Assembly: GCA_029432795.1 (NCBI GenBank)
Contig: JARNMJ010000018.1
Location: forward strand, 1 to 64,000
Direction of reading: 5' to 3'
Source: Pontiellaceae bacterium B12219
GTDB lineage: Bacteria; Verrucomicrobiota; Kiritimatiellia; Kiritimatiellales; Pontiellaceae
DNA: 64,000 nt
Shown here: in pieces, positions 43,727 to 52,462 of the stretch
Layout of the letters: every line of letters begins with the position of its first letter
Numbering within the stretch: position 1 is the first letter of the stretch
Notes under the pieces: model-generated
Told to the model about the DNA's origin: nothing
The model's database searches: none
The model's input: only the letters and a program-made list of their open reading frames with translations
Position numbers and translations under genes: made by a program

Positions 43727-45595
43727 TCAGGGAAGTTCGTCAGGAATCGGAGGATTAAGAACCCAGTCCCCGGCCCGATTCAATCGATATACCACTCTTA
43801 ATTCATTCATCTGATTGTTTTTATAATAACTCAGACGAAATGGAACGGCGTTGAGAGACGGGTCGACTTTGGTCGTCAGCGGAAGGCTGATGACCACCAT
43901 ATCCGGATATTTGTTCTTGAATGCCCAGATGGCCACCTCACTGACCGGACGAATTTTTGCGAGCATAGGTGCCAGCTCCGGATAGTCGAATTCAAGCATG
44001 GCCAGGTGCAGGGATGTACCGGAAAGCTCTTCGGCCGGATTCCGCTGAACGGCGACCTCAGCCTCCTCTCCCTCAGCGGTTTCACCTTCGACAGCATTTT
44101 CGTCTGCTTCAGCAATTTCCTCCGAAACCGGAGTTGTTCCGGCATCCATTTGATGAACGTATTCCGCAATCACCATTTCTTCCACCCGGGCGTCGTCGCT
44201 GGCGTTGAGAATCTGAGCTGAGCGTATTGCAATTTCAGCATCGTCGGCATTCAACGCCGCAACCAACGGCAAAACCGCCTGATATCCGGCTGCGGTAAGG
44301 GACTGTTTTGCGAGTGTTTGGCAACGCTCCGTCTGCTTTACCTTATCCTCATCTTCCGATTCTGTTCCGGCGAGCTGAAAAAGAATATACGGGATCATTT
44401 CACGCGTCGGCCGGAACTGCTCTGCAGTCATGACCTTCGCGGCCTCAACTTTATTTTTTGCCATCAGTTCCACATAGACCTGATTGATTCTGAACTTCGG
44501 ATTCAGCGCAGTAAGCGCCGCCCACAGGTCAACCCTCCAGGAGGGAGCACCGCTCCATTCGGAGCGCTGATTGAACCACGCCAGAGCTTTAGGAGTTGCT
44601 TGCTCTTCAGCCAGCACCACAGCAGGTTCAGTTGCTGATTCACCGATATTTTCGAGCGCGATAAAGGCATATTCCCGCACACCGGGCGAGGTGTACATGA
44701 CCGCATTCAACAATTCAGGAACACTGTCTTCGATTGAAGCGAACACCTCGGCCTTCGCTGGATCAATCTCGGTTTTCTCTTCAGTCGTCAATTCTGCCAG
44801 CCGATACCAAACCAGATCGCTTCCGGATTCCGGAACAGCTTCAATTCCGGCGAGCACCTGAAGGGCACTGGCCCGTGCAAAATGATTTTCGCTGCGGAGT
44901 GCTTCCAACGCAAACGGAAGGGAGGTTGCTCCATTATCCTGAAGCGCTTTAATGGCTTCGTTCCGGATGGATTCCTGCACATCCCCGAGTCGCGTCGCAA
45001 TGCCGGCAATCGCCGCTTCATTCCCGATCTTATAGAGCGAATGAATGCAGGCTTCCCGAATATTATACGAACGTTCCTTCAATTTAGCGCAAAGCGGCTC
45101 AACCGCTCTCGGATCGCCAATCTGGCCCAGAGACTCGATGGCGGCCAGAACAACCTGTTCAAATTTATAATCATCCAGAGCAATGATGAGCGCATCTACC
45201 GCCTCTGGAGATTTAAAATTACCCAATGCCGTTGCTCCGGAAACGCGCGCAGGAACGGTGTCCAATGCAACCGCCTCCAGCATGTAAGGTTCAATTTCCG
45301 GCCCGCCGATTTCAATGACCCCATCGATTGCTTCATGAACAACAATTTTATCCGGATCATTAAACAGCGAACCCAGCGGCTCAATCGCCTCCTTTGCCTG
45401 AAGTTCAGCGAGTGCATTGATCGCTTCAATGCGCGTCCCCTGCTGGGGATCATACAGCAGTTTTATAATTTTCTCTGTTTTACCCTGCTGCTTCCAGGCC
45501 TGAATGGCTTCGCTTTGCGTTTCGTACCCGCACCCGGACAGACCCACCATCAGTCCGAGTAAAATAGATGCATAACCGGCAGTTGATACTTTCAT
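43727..45595 (-). CDS. HEAT-repeat lipoprotein
   Basis: 622 residues. Lipoprotein signal with lipobox LSGCGYE (Cys at about 22). At least eight HEAT/PBS-lyase-like repeats (IEAINALAELQAKEAI; VVLAAIESLGQIGDPRAV; IRNEAIKALQDNG) fill residues 45-300, continuing with more divergent repeats. A low-complexity acidic stretch is near 500. Probably an outer-membrane or periplasmic scaffold. GAAGGGG precedes the ATG. Partner unknown. Confidence 0.85.
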   Translation of the reverse strand: MKVSTAGYASILLGLMVGLSGCGYETQSEAIQAWKQQGKTEKIIKLLYDPQQGTRIEAINALAELQAKEAIEPLGSLFNDPDKIVVHEAIDGVIEIGGPEIEPYMLEAVALDTVPARVSGATALGNFKSPEAVDALIIALDDYKFEQVVLAAIESLGQIGDPRAVEPLCAKLKERSYNIREACIHSLYKIGNEAAIAGIATRLGDVQESIRNEAIKALQDNGATSLPFALEALRSENHFARASALQVLAGIEAVPESGSDLVWYRLAELTTEEKTEIDPAKAEVFASIEDSVPELLNAVMYTSPGVREYAFIALENIGESATEPAVVLAEEQATPKALAWFNQRSEWSGAPSWRVDLWAALTALNPKFRINQVYVELMAKNKVEAAKVMTAEQFRPTREMIPYILFQLAGTESEDEDKVKQTERCQTLAKQSLTAAGYQAVLPLVAALNADDAEIAIRSAQILNASDDARVEEMVIAEYVHQMDAGTTPVSEEIAEADENAVEGETAEGEEAEVAVQRNPAEELSGTSLHLAMLEFDYPELAPMLAKIRPVSEVAIWAFKNKYPDMVVISLPLTTKVDPSLNAVPFRLSYYKNNQMNELRVVYRLNRAGDWVLNPPIPDELP

Positions 45596-46011
45596 ATGAC
45601 CCCTTCGTATAGATTCATCTTTTCATCTTTCGCCGGGGATATTCCGGAAAACGCAACCCTCCCTCTCTGAGAGCAGTCCCATAAACCGGAAGCCAATCTG
45701 TATTTCCCCGGCAGCCGTTCCCTCATTGAAAGAAGGCAACTTGCAATGAGTTAAAGTTATATCCCAATTTTGCCGCTTCTGCCAATTAGAAACCATCTGT
45801 TGTCCTGCCGGACAGACAGAAAAGAACCGTTCCCCATGTTCAGATTCCGATATCTTTCATCAAAACCGCCCCGAACGCAGCCCGCTTCAATACGGTTGCG
45901 TATGACGGGCCGTCCCGATAAGTCCGGTCAGACTAAACCCGCCCTGTTTAAAGGGTTAACACCTGCTCATCATTTCGATAAGTTTTTATCGATTTTTGAG
46001 TTGGAGCAAAT
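45596..46011. other. Intergenic region before serC
   Basis: 416 bp without a convincing gene. A short open frame (45770-46015) has biased, non-coding-like composition. The region should hold the divergent promoters of the HEAT-repeat lipoprotein and serC; no clear -35/-10 pair was found. Confidence 0.5.
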
Positions 46012-46068
46012 ATGAGCAACTTGCTAGGTTCCCGCTTTCTAAATTTCAACCAGAGGAATCTGAATAAA

Positions 46069-47142
46069 ATGAGAACATATAACTTTTCCGCCGGACCGGC
46101 CACGTTGCCGGAAGAAGTACTCAAGGAAGCTCAGGCTGAATTCGTCGACTACCAGGGCACAGGCATGTCCATCATGGAAATGAGCCACCGCGGCAAAGAA
46201 TATTCCGCCGTGCACGAAGAAACGATTGCCAACATTAAAGAACTGCTGAACATTCCCGAAGGCTACAGTGTGCTCTTCATGACCGGCGGCGCTTCCACCC
46301 AGTTCCCCTTGATCCCGATGAATCTGCTTGGCGAAGGCGAAACAGCGGATTACACCAATTCCGGCGCCTGGGCGAAAAAGGCTATTCAGGAAGCCCAAAT
46401 GCTCGGAAACGTCAACATTGCCGCCGACTGCGGCAAAGAAATTCCCACCCGCGTTCCAACCGTTGAAGAACTGAAGCTCACCGACGGAGCAGCCTACCTG
46501 CATATCACCTCCAACGAAACCATCTCCGGTGCACAGTGGAAAGAGTTTCCGGAACACGACTGCCTGATTGCCGATATGTCCTCTGACATCCTCAGCCGCC
46601 CGATCGACGTTTCCAAATTCGGCCTGATCTATGCCGGCGCACAGAAAAACCTCGGCCCGGCCGGCATCACCCTCGTCATCATTAAAGACGAGCTCGCCGA
46701 AAAATGCCCTGACACCGTGCCGACCATCATGCGCTATAAAACGCACATCGCAAACAACTCGCTCTACAACACCGTGCCGACCTTCCCGGTTTACATGCTC
46801 TGCCTCGTTACCCGCTGGCTGAAAGCCAAAGGCGGACTCGAAGCCATGCAGAAACAGAATGCCGACAAAGCAGCAAAGCTCTACGAAGCAATCGACAGCA
46901 CCGACTTCTACACCGCAACCGCAGTGAAAGAAAACCGCTCCGACATGAATGTGACCTTCCGCATTGCCGACAACGATCTCGAATCCGAGTTCATTGCCGA
47001 GGCAACCAAGAAGAACCTCAGCGGCCTGAAAGGACACCGTTCCGTCGGCGGAATCCGCGCCTCCATCTACAATGCTTTCCCGGCAGAAGGAGTGGACGCG
47101 CTGATTTCCTTTATGAAAGAGTTTGAAGCGAAGCACAGTTAA
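46069..47142 (+). CDS. serC: Phosphoserine aminotransferase
   Basis: 357 residues starting MRTYNFSAGPATLPEEV, the standard SerC N-terminus. The PLP lysine lies in YAGAQKNLGPAG near residue 195. It converts 3-phosphohydroxypyruvate to phosphoserine in serine synthesis. An in-frame ATG at 46012 has a better-spaced GGAG, which would add 19 residues; the shorter form is chosen from the family. Followed by tRNA-Arg. Serine feeds the GlyA part of the rpiB-glyA fusion downstream. Confidence 0.93.
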   Translation: MRTYNFSAGPATLPEEVLKEAQAEFVDYQGTGMSIMEMSHRGKEYSAVHEETIANIKELLNIPEGYSVLFMTGGASTQFPLIPMNLLGEGETADYTNSGAWAKKAIQEAQMLGNVNIAADCGKEIPTRVPTVEELKLTDGAAYLHITSNETISGAQWKEFPEHDCLIADMSSDILSRPIDVSKFGLIYAGAQKNLGPAGITLVIIKDELAEKCPDTVPTIMRYKTHIANNSLYNTVPTFPVYMLCLVTRWLKAKGGLEAMQKQNADKAAKLYEAIDSTDFYTATAVKENRSDMNVTFRIADNDLESEFIAEATKKNLSGLKGHRSVGGIRASIYNAFPAEGVDALISFMKEFEAKHS

Positions 47143-47163
47143 GCTTATAAACCCGCTTTTCGT

Positions 47164-47238
47164 GCACCCATAGTTCAATGGATAGAATAGTGGCCTCCGA
47201 AGCCATAGATACAGGTTCGACTCCTGTTGGGTGCACCA
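47164..47238 (+). tRNA. tRNA-Arg(CCG)
   Basis: 75 nt with CCA encoded. Acceptor GCACCCA pairs with TGGGTGC, followed by A-CCA. The anticodon loop CTCCGAA gives anticodon CCG (reads CGG). The T-arm ACAGGTTCGACTCCTGT is canonical. Confidence 0.96.
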
Positions 47239-47351
47239 TTTTTTTGAAAGATGACAGATAAAGGCATAACCCTTTTCTGAAAAAGCGTCGCAGACCCTGC
47301 TTCATACTTCATCTTTCGTATCTCATAGTTTTAATACACGAAGGTAAAACC

Positions 47352-47723
47352 ATGGCCGAACAACAATCCCTCGACAACATGCAGATCGACGGTTCCAACC
47401 TCTGGAAAGAAGAAAACTTCACCGATCTCCAGGTCGGCAGCATCCGCAAACTCAGCCCGATCAAAATTGACGGAAGCGATGATGACAGCCGGAAAGCCAG
47501 CTGGTCTGCCACCACCAACATCATGACCCCCAGCGGTGCGCTCCCGATCTCCGGCGACATTGAAGCCGAAACCCTCGAGGAAGCTGTGAATAAATTTCCG
47601 GAAGCCATTCAGGAAGCCATCAAAAAACTGCAGGACGACATGATCCGCATGCAGCAGGAACAGGCAAACCGTATTGTCACCCCCGACGAACTTCGCGGCG
47701 GAAAAAGCGACATTATCATCTAA
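47352..47723 (+). CDS. Conserved-looking small protein of unknown function (123 aa)
   Basis: 123 residues, acidic and polar, with helical C-terminal half (EEAVNKFPEAIQEAIKKL) ending in GGKSDIII. AAGG lies 7 nt before the ATG. No domain recognised; it resembles short cytosolic proteins found in PVC bacteria. A strong intrinsic terminator follows at 47757-47789. Independent gene between tRNA-Arg and tRNA-Leu. Confidence 0.75.
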   Translation: MAEQQSLDNMQIDGSNLWKEENFTDLQVGSIRKLSPIKIDGSDDDSRKASWSATTNIMTPSGALPISGDIEAETLEEAVNKFPEAIQEAIKKLQDDMIRMQQEQANRIVTPDELRGGKSDIII

Positions 47724-47756
47724 TCTGAAAAATACCGTTCAAGATGTACGAATAAA

Positions 47757-47789
47757 CAGGGAACACTCACGTGTTTCCTGTTTTTTTTT
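47757..47789 (+). terminator. Intrinsic terminator after the 123-aa protein gene
   Basis: Ten-bp stem CAGGGAACAC (47757-47766) / GTGTTTCCTG (47771-47780), loop TCAC, then nine T. One G-T wobble. Strong rho-independent terminator for the plus strand. Confidence 0.9.
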
Positions 47790-47924
47790 GCGCTCGACAA
47801 AACCCGCAGGCAGCAGTAAACCCGAGATATCGGAAGCAGGGAAACATGCCCCGCCGTTTCTTTTCCCCTCTTTCGAACGTGAGGTCCGCGCAAGCTGGCC
47901 GATCGAGGGTGGCCCCCACCATCC

Positions 47925-47956
47925 TTCCAGAGGTTGGAATTTTCCAGCCTCTGGAA
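47925..47956. repeat. Two TTCCA palindromes back to back
   Basis: TTCCA-GAGGT-TGGAA (47925-47939) and TTCCA-GCCTC-TGGAA (47942-47956), 2 bp apart, in a 363-bp region without genes (47724-48086). Centres are 17 bp apart. This is the only adjacent pair in the window. Confidence 0.85.
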
Positions 47957-48086
47957 AATAAAAGGGGAAATAAAAATCTTCTCGTCCCCGTATTTGCAGG
48001 AGCGCCTCTAACCATCCAGATAAACCTTCCTTTTCATCCAAAAACGAAGGAACCCCACTATTACTCAATAACAGCAGGGTTTCAAG

Positions 48087-48174
48087 TGGTGCCCGGAGGC
48101 GGACTTGAACCGCCATGGCCGCAATGGCCGAGGGAGTTTAAGTCCCTTGTGTCTACCGATTTCACCATCCGGGC
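48087..48174 (-). tRNA. tRNA-Leu(TAA)
   Basis: 88 nt with CCA encoded and a long variable arm (class II). Acceptor GCCCGGA pairs with TCCGGGC; anticodon loop CTTAAAC gives TAA (reads UUA). T-arm GGCGGTTCAAGTCCGCC. Confidence 0.96.
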
Positions 48175-48323
48175 ATTCTCATTTGCCTGAGAGCGGAATA
48201 ACTAATCACCACATCGGCCGAAACTCAATTAAAAAACAGAATGAAGTGGTTTACGCCCCGGCCCCGCAGGACGCGCGGCACATCGCAAACAGAATTCAGC
48301 GAACGAAAAATGACGGCCTCATC

Positions 48324-48351
48324 TTGATTTACCGATCGTGCTTAGTAGAAT
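48324..48351 (+). promoter_or_regulatory. tsaC promoter; leaderless start
   Basis: TTGATT (48324-48329), 16-bp spacer, TAGAAT (48346-48351), 7 nt, ATG 48359. No ribosome-binding site. Same spacing as the arsR promoters. Confidence 0.6.
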
Positions 48352-48358
48352 CCGCCAA

Positions 48359-48973
48359 ATGATCCAGACCTTGGAAATTGACAGAAATAGTCCGAACGCC
48401 CAGACCTTGGCAAAGGCACGGGATGTACTGCTCTGTGGCGGCTTGGTGATTGTACCGACCGAAACCGTTTATGGAATTGCCTGCGACCCGGCCGTTCCGG
48501 GGGCGATGGAAAAACTGATTGCCGCCAAGGGGCGCGATGGAGACAAGCCGGTCGCTCGGCTCGCAGCAGACGGAACTCAGGTAAAGGCCGCGTCCAAACA
48601 TTGGAACGCCGGACTCGATGCGTTGGCCGCTAAATGGTGGCCGGGGCCATTGACGATTATTGTGGAAACATCCGAGGGCTGGACGGGTTACCGCGTGCCG
48701 GACCATGCGGTTGCAGTTGAGTTGGCCAAACTGTGCGGCCGTACGCTGGCTCTCACGAGCGCAAACCTGAGTGGCGAACCGGACACCAAAACGGCAAAGG
48801 AAGCCCTTGCATCGGTCAAAGCCGATCTGGCGCTCGACAGCGGCCCTTCGGCCGAAAAAGCCATTCCAAGCACTGTTATTAAGGTGGATCAAAACAAAAT
48901 TGAATGCCTTCGCGAAGGGCGCATTTTATTTACTGAAATCGAAAACGTATTTTTCCAGGGGCTGGAATCATGA
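48359..48973 (+). CDS. tsaC: L-threonylcarbamoyladenylate synthase (TsaC/Sua5 family)
   Basis: 204 residues. Family motif VPTETVYGIACD near 31-42, KGRDGDKPV and SANLSGEPD near 140. It makes threonylcarbamoyl-AMP for tRNA t6A modification. ATG 48359 is chosen from the leaderless promoter; an in-frame GTG lies 21 nt upstream. The C-terminus ends FFQGLES, encoded by a TTCCA palindrome, and its stop overlaps the next ATG in ATGA. Order tsaC, phosphatase, rpiB, glyA matches the Bacillus ywlC-ywlE-rpiB-glyA cluster. Confidence 0.92.
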   Translation: MIQTLEIDRNSPNAQTLAKARDVLLCGGLVIVPTETVYGIACDPAVPGAMEKLIAAKGRDGDKPVARLAADGTQVKAASKHWNAGLDALAAKWWPGPLTIIVETSEGWTGYRVPDHAVAVELAKLCGRTLALTSANLSGEPDTKTAKEALASVKADLALDSGPSAEKAIPSTVIKVDQNKIECLREGRILFTEIENVFFQGLES

Positions 48974-49428
48974 AGACGGTCTTGTTTGTCTGCACCGGAA
49001 ACACCTGCCGCAGTCCAATGGCCGAGGCGCTTTTCCGGCACCGCATCGGCTCCGATATGCCGTGGGATGCAAAATCAGCCGGTGTTTTTGCGGATAACGG
49101 TGCACCGGCGAGCCCGAATTCCATCGCAGCACTCCGGGAACTGGGCATTGATCTGACCGATCACCGCAGCCAACCGGTTACAGCAGAACTTATTAACGAA
49201 GCCGACCTGATTATCACGATGTCCGAAAGTCATGCGGATCATGTCCTGAACTGGTTTCCGGAGGTTGGAAACAAAGTTTGCTTGATTAACGCCTTCGGAA
49301 CATCGAAAGTCCCCGCCGATGTTTCCGATCCGTTCGGCGGATCGCTAAACACTTACAAAAGAACGCGTGACGAGATTGATCGGGCCCTTTCGGACCTGAT
49401 CCTTTTTATTCGTAGTGAACTCAAGTAA
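48970..49428 (+). CDS. Low-molecular-weight protein phosphatase (YwlE-like)
   Basis: 152 residues. P-loop VCTGNTCRS with nucleophile Cys8 and Cys13; the acid-base segment DVSDPFGG is near 118. It lacks the paired redox cysteines of arsenate reductase, so it is a protein arginine or tyrosine phosphatase. The start overlaps the tsaC stop (ATGA). Position between tsaC and rpiB is like Bacillus ywlE, a protein-arginine phosphatase, so this activity is favoured. Confidence 0.88.
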   Translation: MKTVLFVCTGNTCRSPMAEALFRHRIGSDMPWDAKSAGVFADNGAPASPNSIAALRELGIDLTDHRSQPVTAELINEADLIITMSESHADHVLNWFPEVGNKVCLINAFGTSKVPADVSDPFGGSLNTYKRTRDEIDRALSDLILFIRSELK

Positions 49429-49446
49429 CTGAAGGAACCATTTAAT

Positions 49447-51126
49447 ATGAAGATTGCAATTGGCTCAGACCACGGTGGTTTTACACTGAAAACCCGTATT
49501 GCTGAAATCCTGCTCGATAAAGGAATGATCGTTAAGGATCAGGGATGCGACAGCACCGATTCGGTAGACTACCCGGATTATGCCGCTGCGGTGTCTGAAG
49601 AAGTCTCAAACGGAACCGTTGATCAGGGCATCATCATCTGCACCACCGGCATCGGCGTGAGCATGACGGCCAACAAATTCCCGCGCGTTCGCGCTGCACT
49701 GTGCCTCAATGCAGAAATGGCTACCCTCACCCGCCAGCACAACAATGCAAATGTGCTCTGCCTTTCCGGAAAATTTACGTCAAAGGAAGATGCGGAAGCG
49801 ATTCTCGAAGCCTGGTTGGTTGCTGAGTTTGAAGGCGGCCGTCATGAACGCCGGGTCAACAAAATCAAAGACTACGCTTCGGAACACGGCGGAACGATTG
49901 CCGTTTATGACGCCGATCCGGAAATCTACGCCTTGCTGAAAAAAGAAGATGAACGCCAGAAAGAAAATCTGGAACTGATTGCTTCTGAAAATATTGTGAG
50001 CAAAGCCGTTCGCGAAGTCAGCGGCTCCCGCTTCACCAACAAATATGCCGAAGGCTATCCGGGCAAGCGTTGGTACAACGGTTGCGAGTGGGTCGACGAA
50101 GCAGAACGCCTGGCGATTGACCGCGCAAAACAACTCTTTGGTGCCGAGCACGTGAATGTGCAACCACATTGCGGATCCGGTGCAAACATGGGTGTTTACT
50201 ATGCCATGCTCAATCCGGGCGATACCATTCTGGCCATGAGCCTTGCCGAAGGCGGGCATCTGACCCACGGGCACCCGATGAATTTTTCAGGCCGCTTCTT
50301 CAATGTAGTACCTTACGGCGTTGATCAGGAAACCGAACAGATCGATTACGACAACATTCAGAAACTGGCCGATGAACATAAGCCGAAAATGATTGTGGCC
50401 GGCGCTTCGGCCTATTCCCGCATCATCGATTTCAAGCGGTTGCGTAAGATTGCCGACAGCTGCGGTGCCTACCTGATGGTGGACATGGCCCACATCGCCG
50501 GTCTCGTTGCCGCGGGCTGCCATCCGAATCCGGTTCCGTATGCTGAGTTTGTGACCACCACGACGCACAAAACCCTGCGCGGACCGCGCGGCGGCATGAT
50601 TCTCTGCCAGGAAAAATTTGCGGCGGACATTGATAAGCAGGTTTTCCCCGGCATTCAGGGCGGACCGCTCATGAATACCATTGCTGCGAAAGCGGTCTGT
50701 TTCCATGAAGACCTTCAACCGGAGTTTAAGACCTATCAGCAGCAGGTCGTTAAGAATGCTCAGGCCCTCGCTGCCGCACTGGAAGAAGATGATATTCGTC
50801 TGGTTTCCGGCGGAACGGACAACCATCTGATGCTTGTTGACCTCACCGCAGCGAATATTTCCGGCAAAGATGCGGCCATCGCGCTGGATAAAGCGGCGAT
50901 CACGGTGAACAAAAACGGAATCCCCTTCGACAAGAAGAGCCCGTTTGTTACATCCGGCATCCGAATCGGAACTCCAGCGGTTACTACACGCGGCATGAAA
51001 GAACCGGAAATGGTGAAAATTGCAGAGTTCGTGAAGCGGGCCATTCGTAATGCCGACAACGATGCGGTTCTGGCGCAGATCCGCCAGGAAGTCATTGCCC
51101 TGACGGCGGAATTCCCGATTCCATAA
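49447..51126 (+). CDS. RpiB-GlyA fusion: ribose-5-phosphate isomerase B + serine hydroxymethyltransferase
   Basis: 559 residues. Residues 1-145 are RpiB (SDHGGFTLK near 8-16; CTTGIGVSM with the catalytic Cys near 67). From about 155, [15 protein letters not shown] then NLELIASEN begins SHMT; the PLP lysine is in [14 protein letters not shown]. No linker or stop separates them. RpiB interconverts ribose-5-P and ribulose-5-P; SHMT makes glycine and methylene-THF. AAGGAACC upstream. In other bacteria rpiB and glyA are separate neighbours, so this is a fusion of the conserved gene pair. Confidence 0.93.
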   Translation: MKIAIGSDHGGFTLKTRIAEILLDKGMIVKDQGCDSTDSVDYPDYAAAVSEEVSNGTVDQGIIICTTGIGVSMTANKFPRVRAALCLNAEMATLTRQHNNANVLCLSGKFTSKEDAEAILEAWLVAEFEGGRHERRVNKIKDYASEHGGTIAVYDADPEIYALLKKEDERQKENLELIASENIVSKAVREVSGSRFTNKYAEGYPGKRWYNGCEWVDEAERLAIDRAKQLFGAEHVNVQPHCGSGANMGVYYAMLNPGDTILAMSLAEGGHLTHGHPMNFSGRFFNVVPYGVDQETEQIDYDNIQKLADEHKPKMIVAGASAYSRIIDFKRLRKIADSCGAYLMVDMAHIAGLVAAGCHPNPVPYAEFVTTTTHKTLRGPRGGMILCQEKFAADIDKQVFPGIQGGPLMNTIAAKAVCFHEDLQPEFKTYQQQVVKNAQALAAALEEDDIRLVSGGTDNHLMLVDLTAANISGKDAAIALDKAAITVNKNGIPFDKKSPFVTSGIRIGTPAVTTRGMKEPEMVKIAEFVKRAIRNADNDAVLAQIRQEVIALTAEFPIP

Positions 51127-51129
51127 CAG

Positions 51130-51144
51130 TTCCAATCCTTGGAA
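51130..51144. repeat. TTCCA palindrome directly after the rpiB-glyA stop
   Basis: TTCCA-ATCCT-TGGAA, 3 bp after the stop codon and just before the terminator hairpin. Confidence 0.85.
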
Positions 51145-51148
51145 ATGC

Positions 51149-51184
51149 AAAAAGCGCTCCCGCATTCGCGAGGGCGCTTTTTTT
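51149..51184 (+). terminator. Intrinsic terminator after rpiB-glyA
   Basis: A-rich stretch, stem based on GCGCTCCCGC / GCGAGGGCGC with a short loop, then seven or more T. Strong plus-strand terminator. Confidence 0.88.
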
Positions 51185-51196
51185 GTTGTGCTTAAT

Positions 51197-51227
51197 AAAA
51201 AAGCGTTCCAAAAACGGAACGCTTTTT
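51197..51227 (-). terminator. Terminator for the sigma/anti-sigma-like operon
   Basis: GCGTTCC (51203-51209) and GGAACGC (51216-51222) with flanking A-run and T-run; it works in both directions but naturally ends the minus-strand operon. Confidence 0.85.
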
Positions 51228-51255
51228 CGAGTATACAGAGAATGAAGGCAATCTG

Positions 51256-51720
51256 TTATTTATATTCAAACGCTGCCGGAATGACACTCTGGTCGCCCTG
51301 CGGTTCTCCGAAAAGCGGGTAATTGCTTGGCAGGCTCGGATAGCGATTCGTTACGATATTCACCGGAACATCCTGCTCAAACGAAGCCACATTGGCCGTT
51401 GATGTATAAATTCCGGTACTGGTTGCGGAGTTCTTGGCATTCATTCCGACATACTGCAAGCCGACAAAAGCAACAAACAATGCGGCAATGCCGTACTTGG
51501 GTTCTGCAAAAAACCAGGGGATATTGAGTTCAAGCAGATCGAGCAACGGTTTACGCTTCTCCATCTGAGCCTGTCGCACCTGCCGCATGATGTTCTGCTT
51601 ATTTCGCGTCATCCGTGCAACTTCGGGAACTTCGTACTGTTTTAAATGCAGTAATTTCTGCAATAGCACGTCGGCCTCTTCTTCGGCCGTTGTTTCGTTG
51701 GATACTTTTTCATTCATCAT
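51256..51720 (-). CDS. Putative anti-sigma factor
   Basis: 154 residues: an acidic, helical N-terminal half (about 1-75), one membrane helix (about 75-95, KYGIAALFVAFVGLQYVG) and an extracytoplasmic tail. Its ATG overlaps the sigma-factor stop (ATGA), the usual arrangement for ECF sigma and its membrane-bound anti-sigma. No zinc-binding HxxxCxxC motif is seen, so it is not the ZAS type. Function inferred from position and topology. Confidence 0.65.
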   Translation of the reverse strand: MMNEKVSNETTAEEEADVLLQKLLHLKQYEVPEVARMTRNKQNIMRQVRQAQMEKRKPLLDLLELNIPWFFAEPKYGIAALFVAFVGLQYVGMNAKNSATSTGIYTSTANVASFEQDVPVNIVTNRYPSLPSNYPLFGEPQGDQSVIPAAFEYK

Positions 51721-52382
51721 TTCATGAATTCCGACAATTCGTTTTGCATCTGCCTTCGTGCGTAAAACAGCCGCGATCTTACTGTTCCTACCGAAGCCCC
51801 CACTACTTTCGCGATTTCATCGTGTGGAATTCCCTGCATATCATGCATCACCACAACCGTTCTGTGCTTCTCTGACAGACCTTGCAGTGCTTCGTTCAAT
51901 TTTATTTGAAGTTCCGATAAGCTGATGCTTCGCAAGGGAGATCCTTTGGCGGTCAGATCGTGGTAATCATCGTCGAGTTTAATATCCTGATCGAAGGAAT
52001 CAAGACTCAGCGCACGCTTGCGATTGCGCTTTTTTCTATAGTTTATGGTTTTATTTACACCTATGCGATAGAGCCAGGTATAGAAAGAAGACTTTCCTTT
52101 GAAGCGGGGTAATGCCTCGAAGGCCTTAACAAAAATTTCCTGCGTCAGGTCTTCGGCATCCTCACGATTGGAGGTCATATTGTAGGTCAGGCTGTAAATT
52201 CGGCTGTGATAGCGCTCAACAAGCAGATCAAATGCCTGAATATCGCCCTGTTGGGCTTTAAGCACCAGTTCATCATCAGAAGGTCCATCATCCTCAACCA
52301 CGTCCTCTTCGGAAGCAGCACCGGAAACCGGTTCTTCGTCGTCCGGAAGCTCATCCGGTTCAAGATTTACATTACCTACCAT
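51717..52382 (-). CDS. ECF-type RNA polymerase sigma factor
   Basis: 221 residues. Acidic N-terminal extension (about 1-40). Region 2 (VERYHSRIYSLTYNMTSN and DLTQEIFVKAFEALPRF) and region 4 (LSEKHRTVVVMHDMQGIPHDEIAKVV, in parts) are well conserved; no region 3, hence ECF. It probably directs a cell-envelope or stress regulon and autoregulates with the adjacent membrane protein. No ECF-type promoter motif was identified upstream. Confidence 0.93.
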   Translation of the reverse strand: MVGNVNLEPDELPDDEEPVSGAASEEDVVEDDGPSDDELVLKAQQGDIQAFDLLVERYHSRIYSLTYNMTSNREDAEDLTQEIFVKAFEALPRFKGKSSFYTWLYRIGVNKTINYRKKRNRKRALSLDSFDQDIKLDDDYHDLTAKGSPLRSISLSELQIKLNEALQGLSEKHRTVVVMHDMQGIPHDEIAKVVGASVGTVRSRLFYARRQMQNELSEFMK

Positions 52383-52462
52383 ACGTGCGCGCTATGTTAA
52401 TACAAAGCGTCCCCCTTGCGAGTAAAAACCTTCAAGACCTTCAAAGGGTGAAATTCGTTCAA

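Noticed and set aside
45770-46015. Short plus-strand frame before serC
   Set aside because: Arg/Pro/Ser-rich, no ribosome-binding site, no resemblance to a protein; treated as intergenic.
46039-47178. Minus-strand frame of 379 codons antisense to serC
   Set aside because: It mirrors serC almost exactly, and its sequence is Gly/Phe/His-biased without any family motif.
48362-48376. Extra TTCCA palindrome at the start of tsaC
   Set aside because: The first base is A where T is required, so it is counted only as a near match; the same applies at 28225, 39571 and 61566.
48970-49428. Second arsenate reductase
   Set aside because: It has the phosphatase loop but not the paired redox cysteines found in the arsC at 6418-6852; context matches YwlE-type phosphatases.
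50287-51165. Minus-strand frame of 292 codons antisense to rpiB-glyA
   Set aside because: Shadow of the SHMT coding region.
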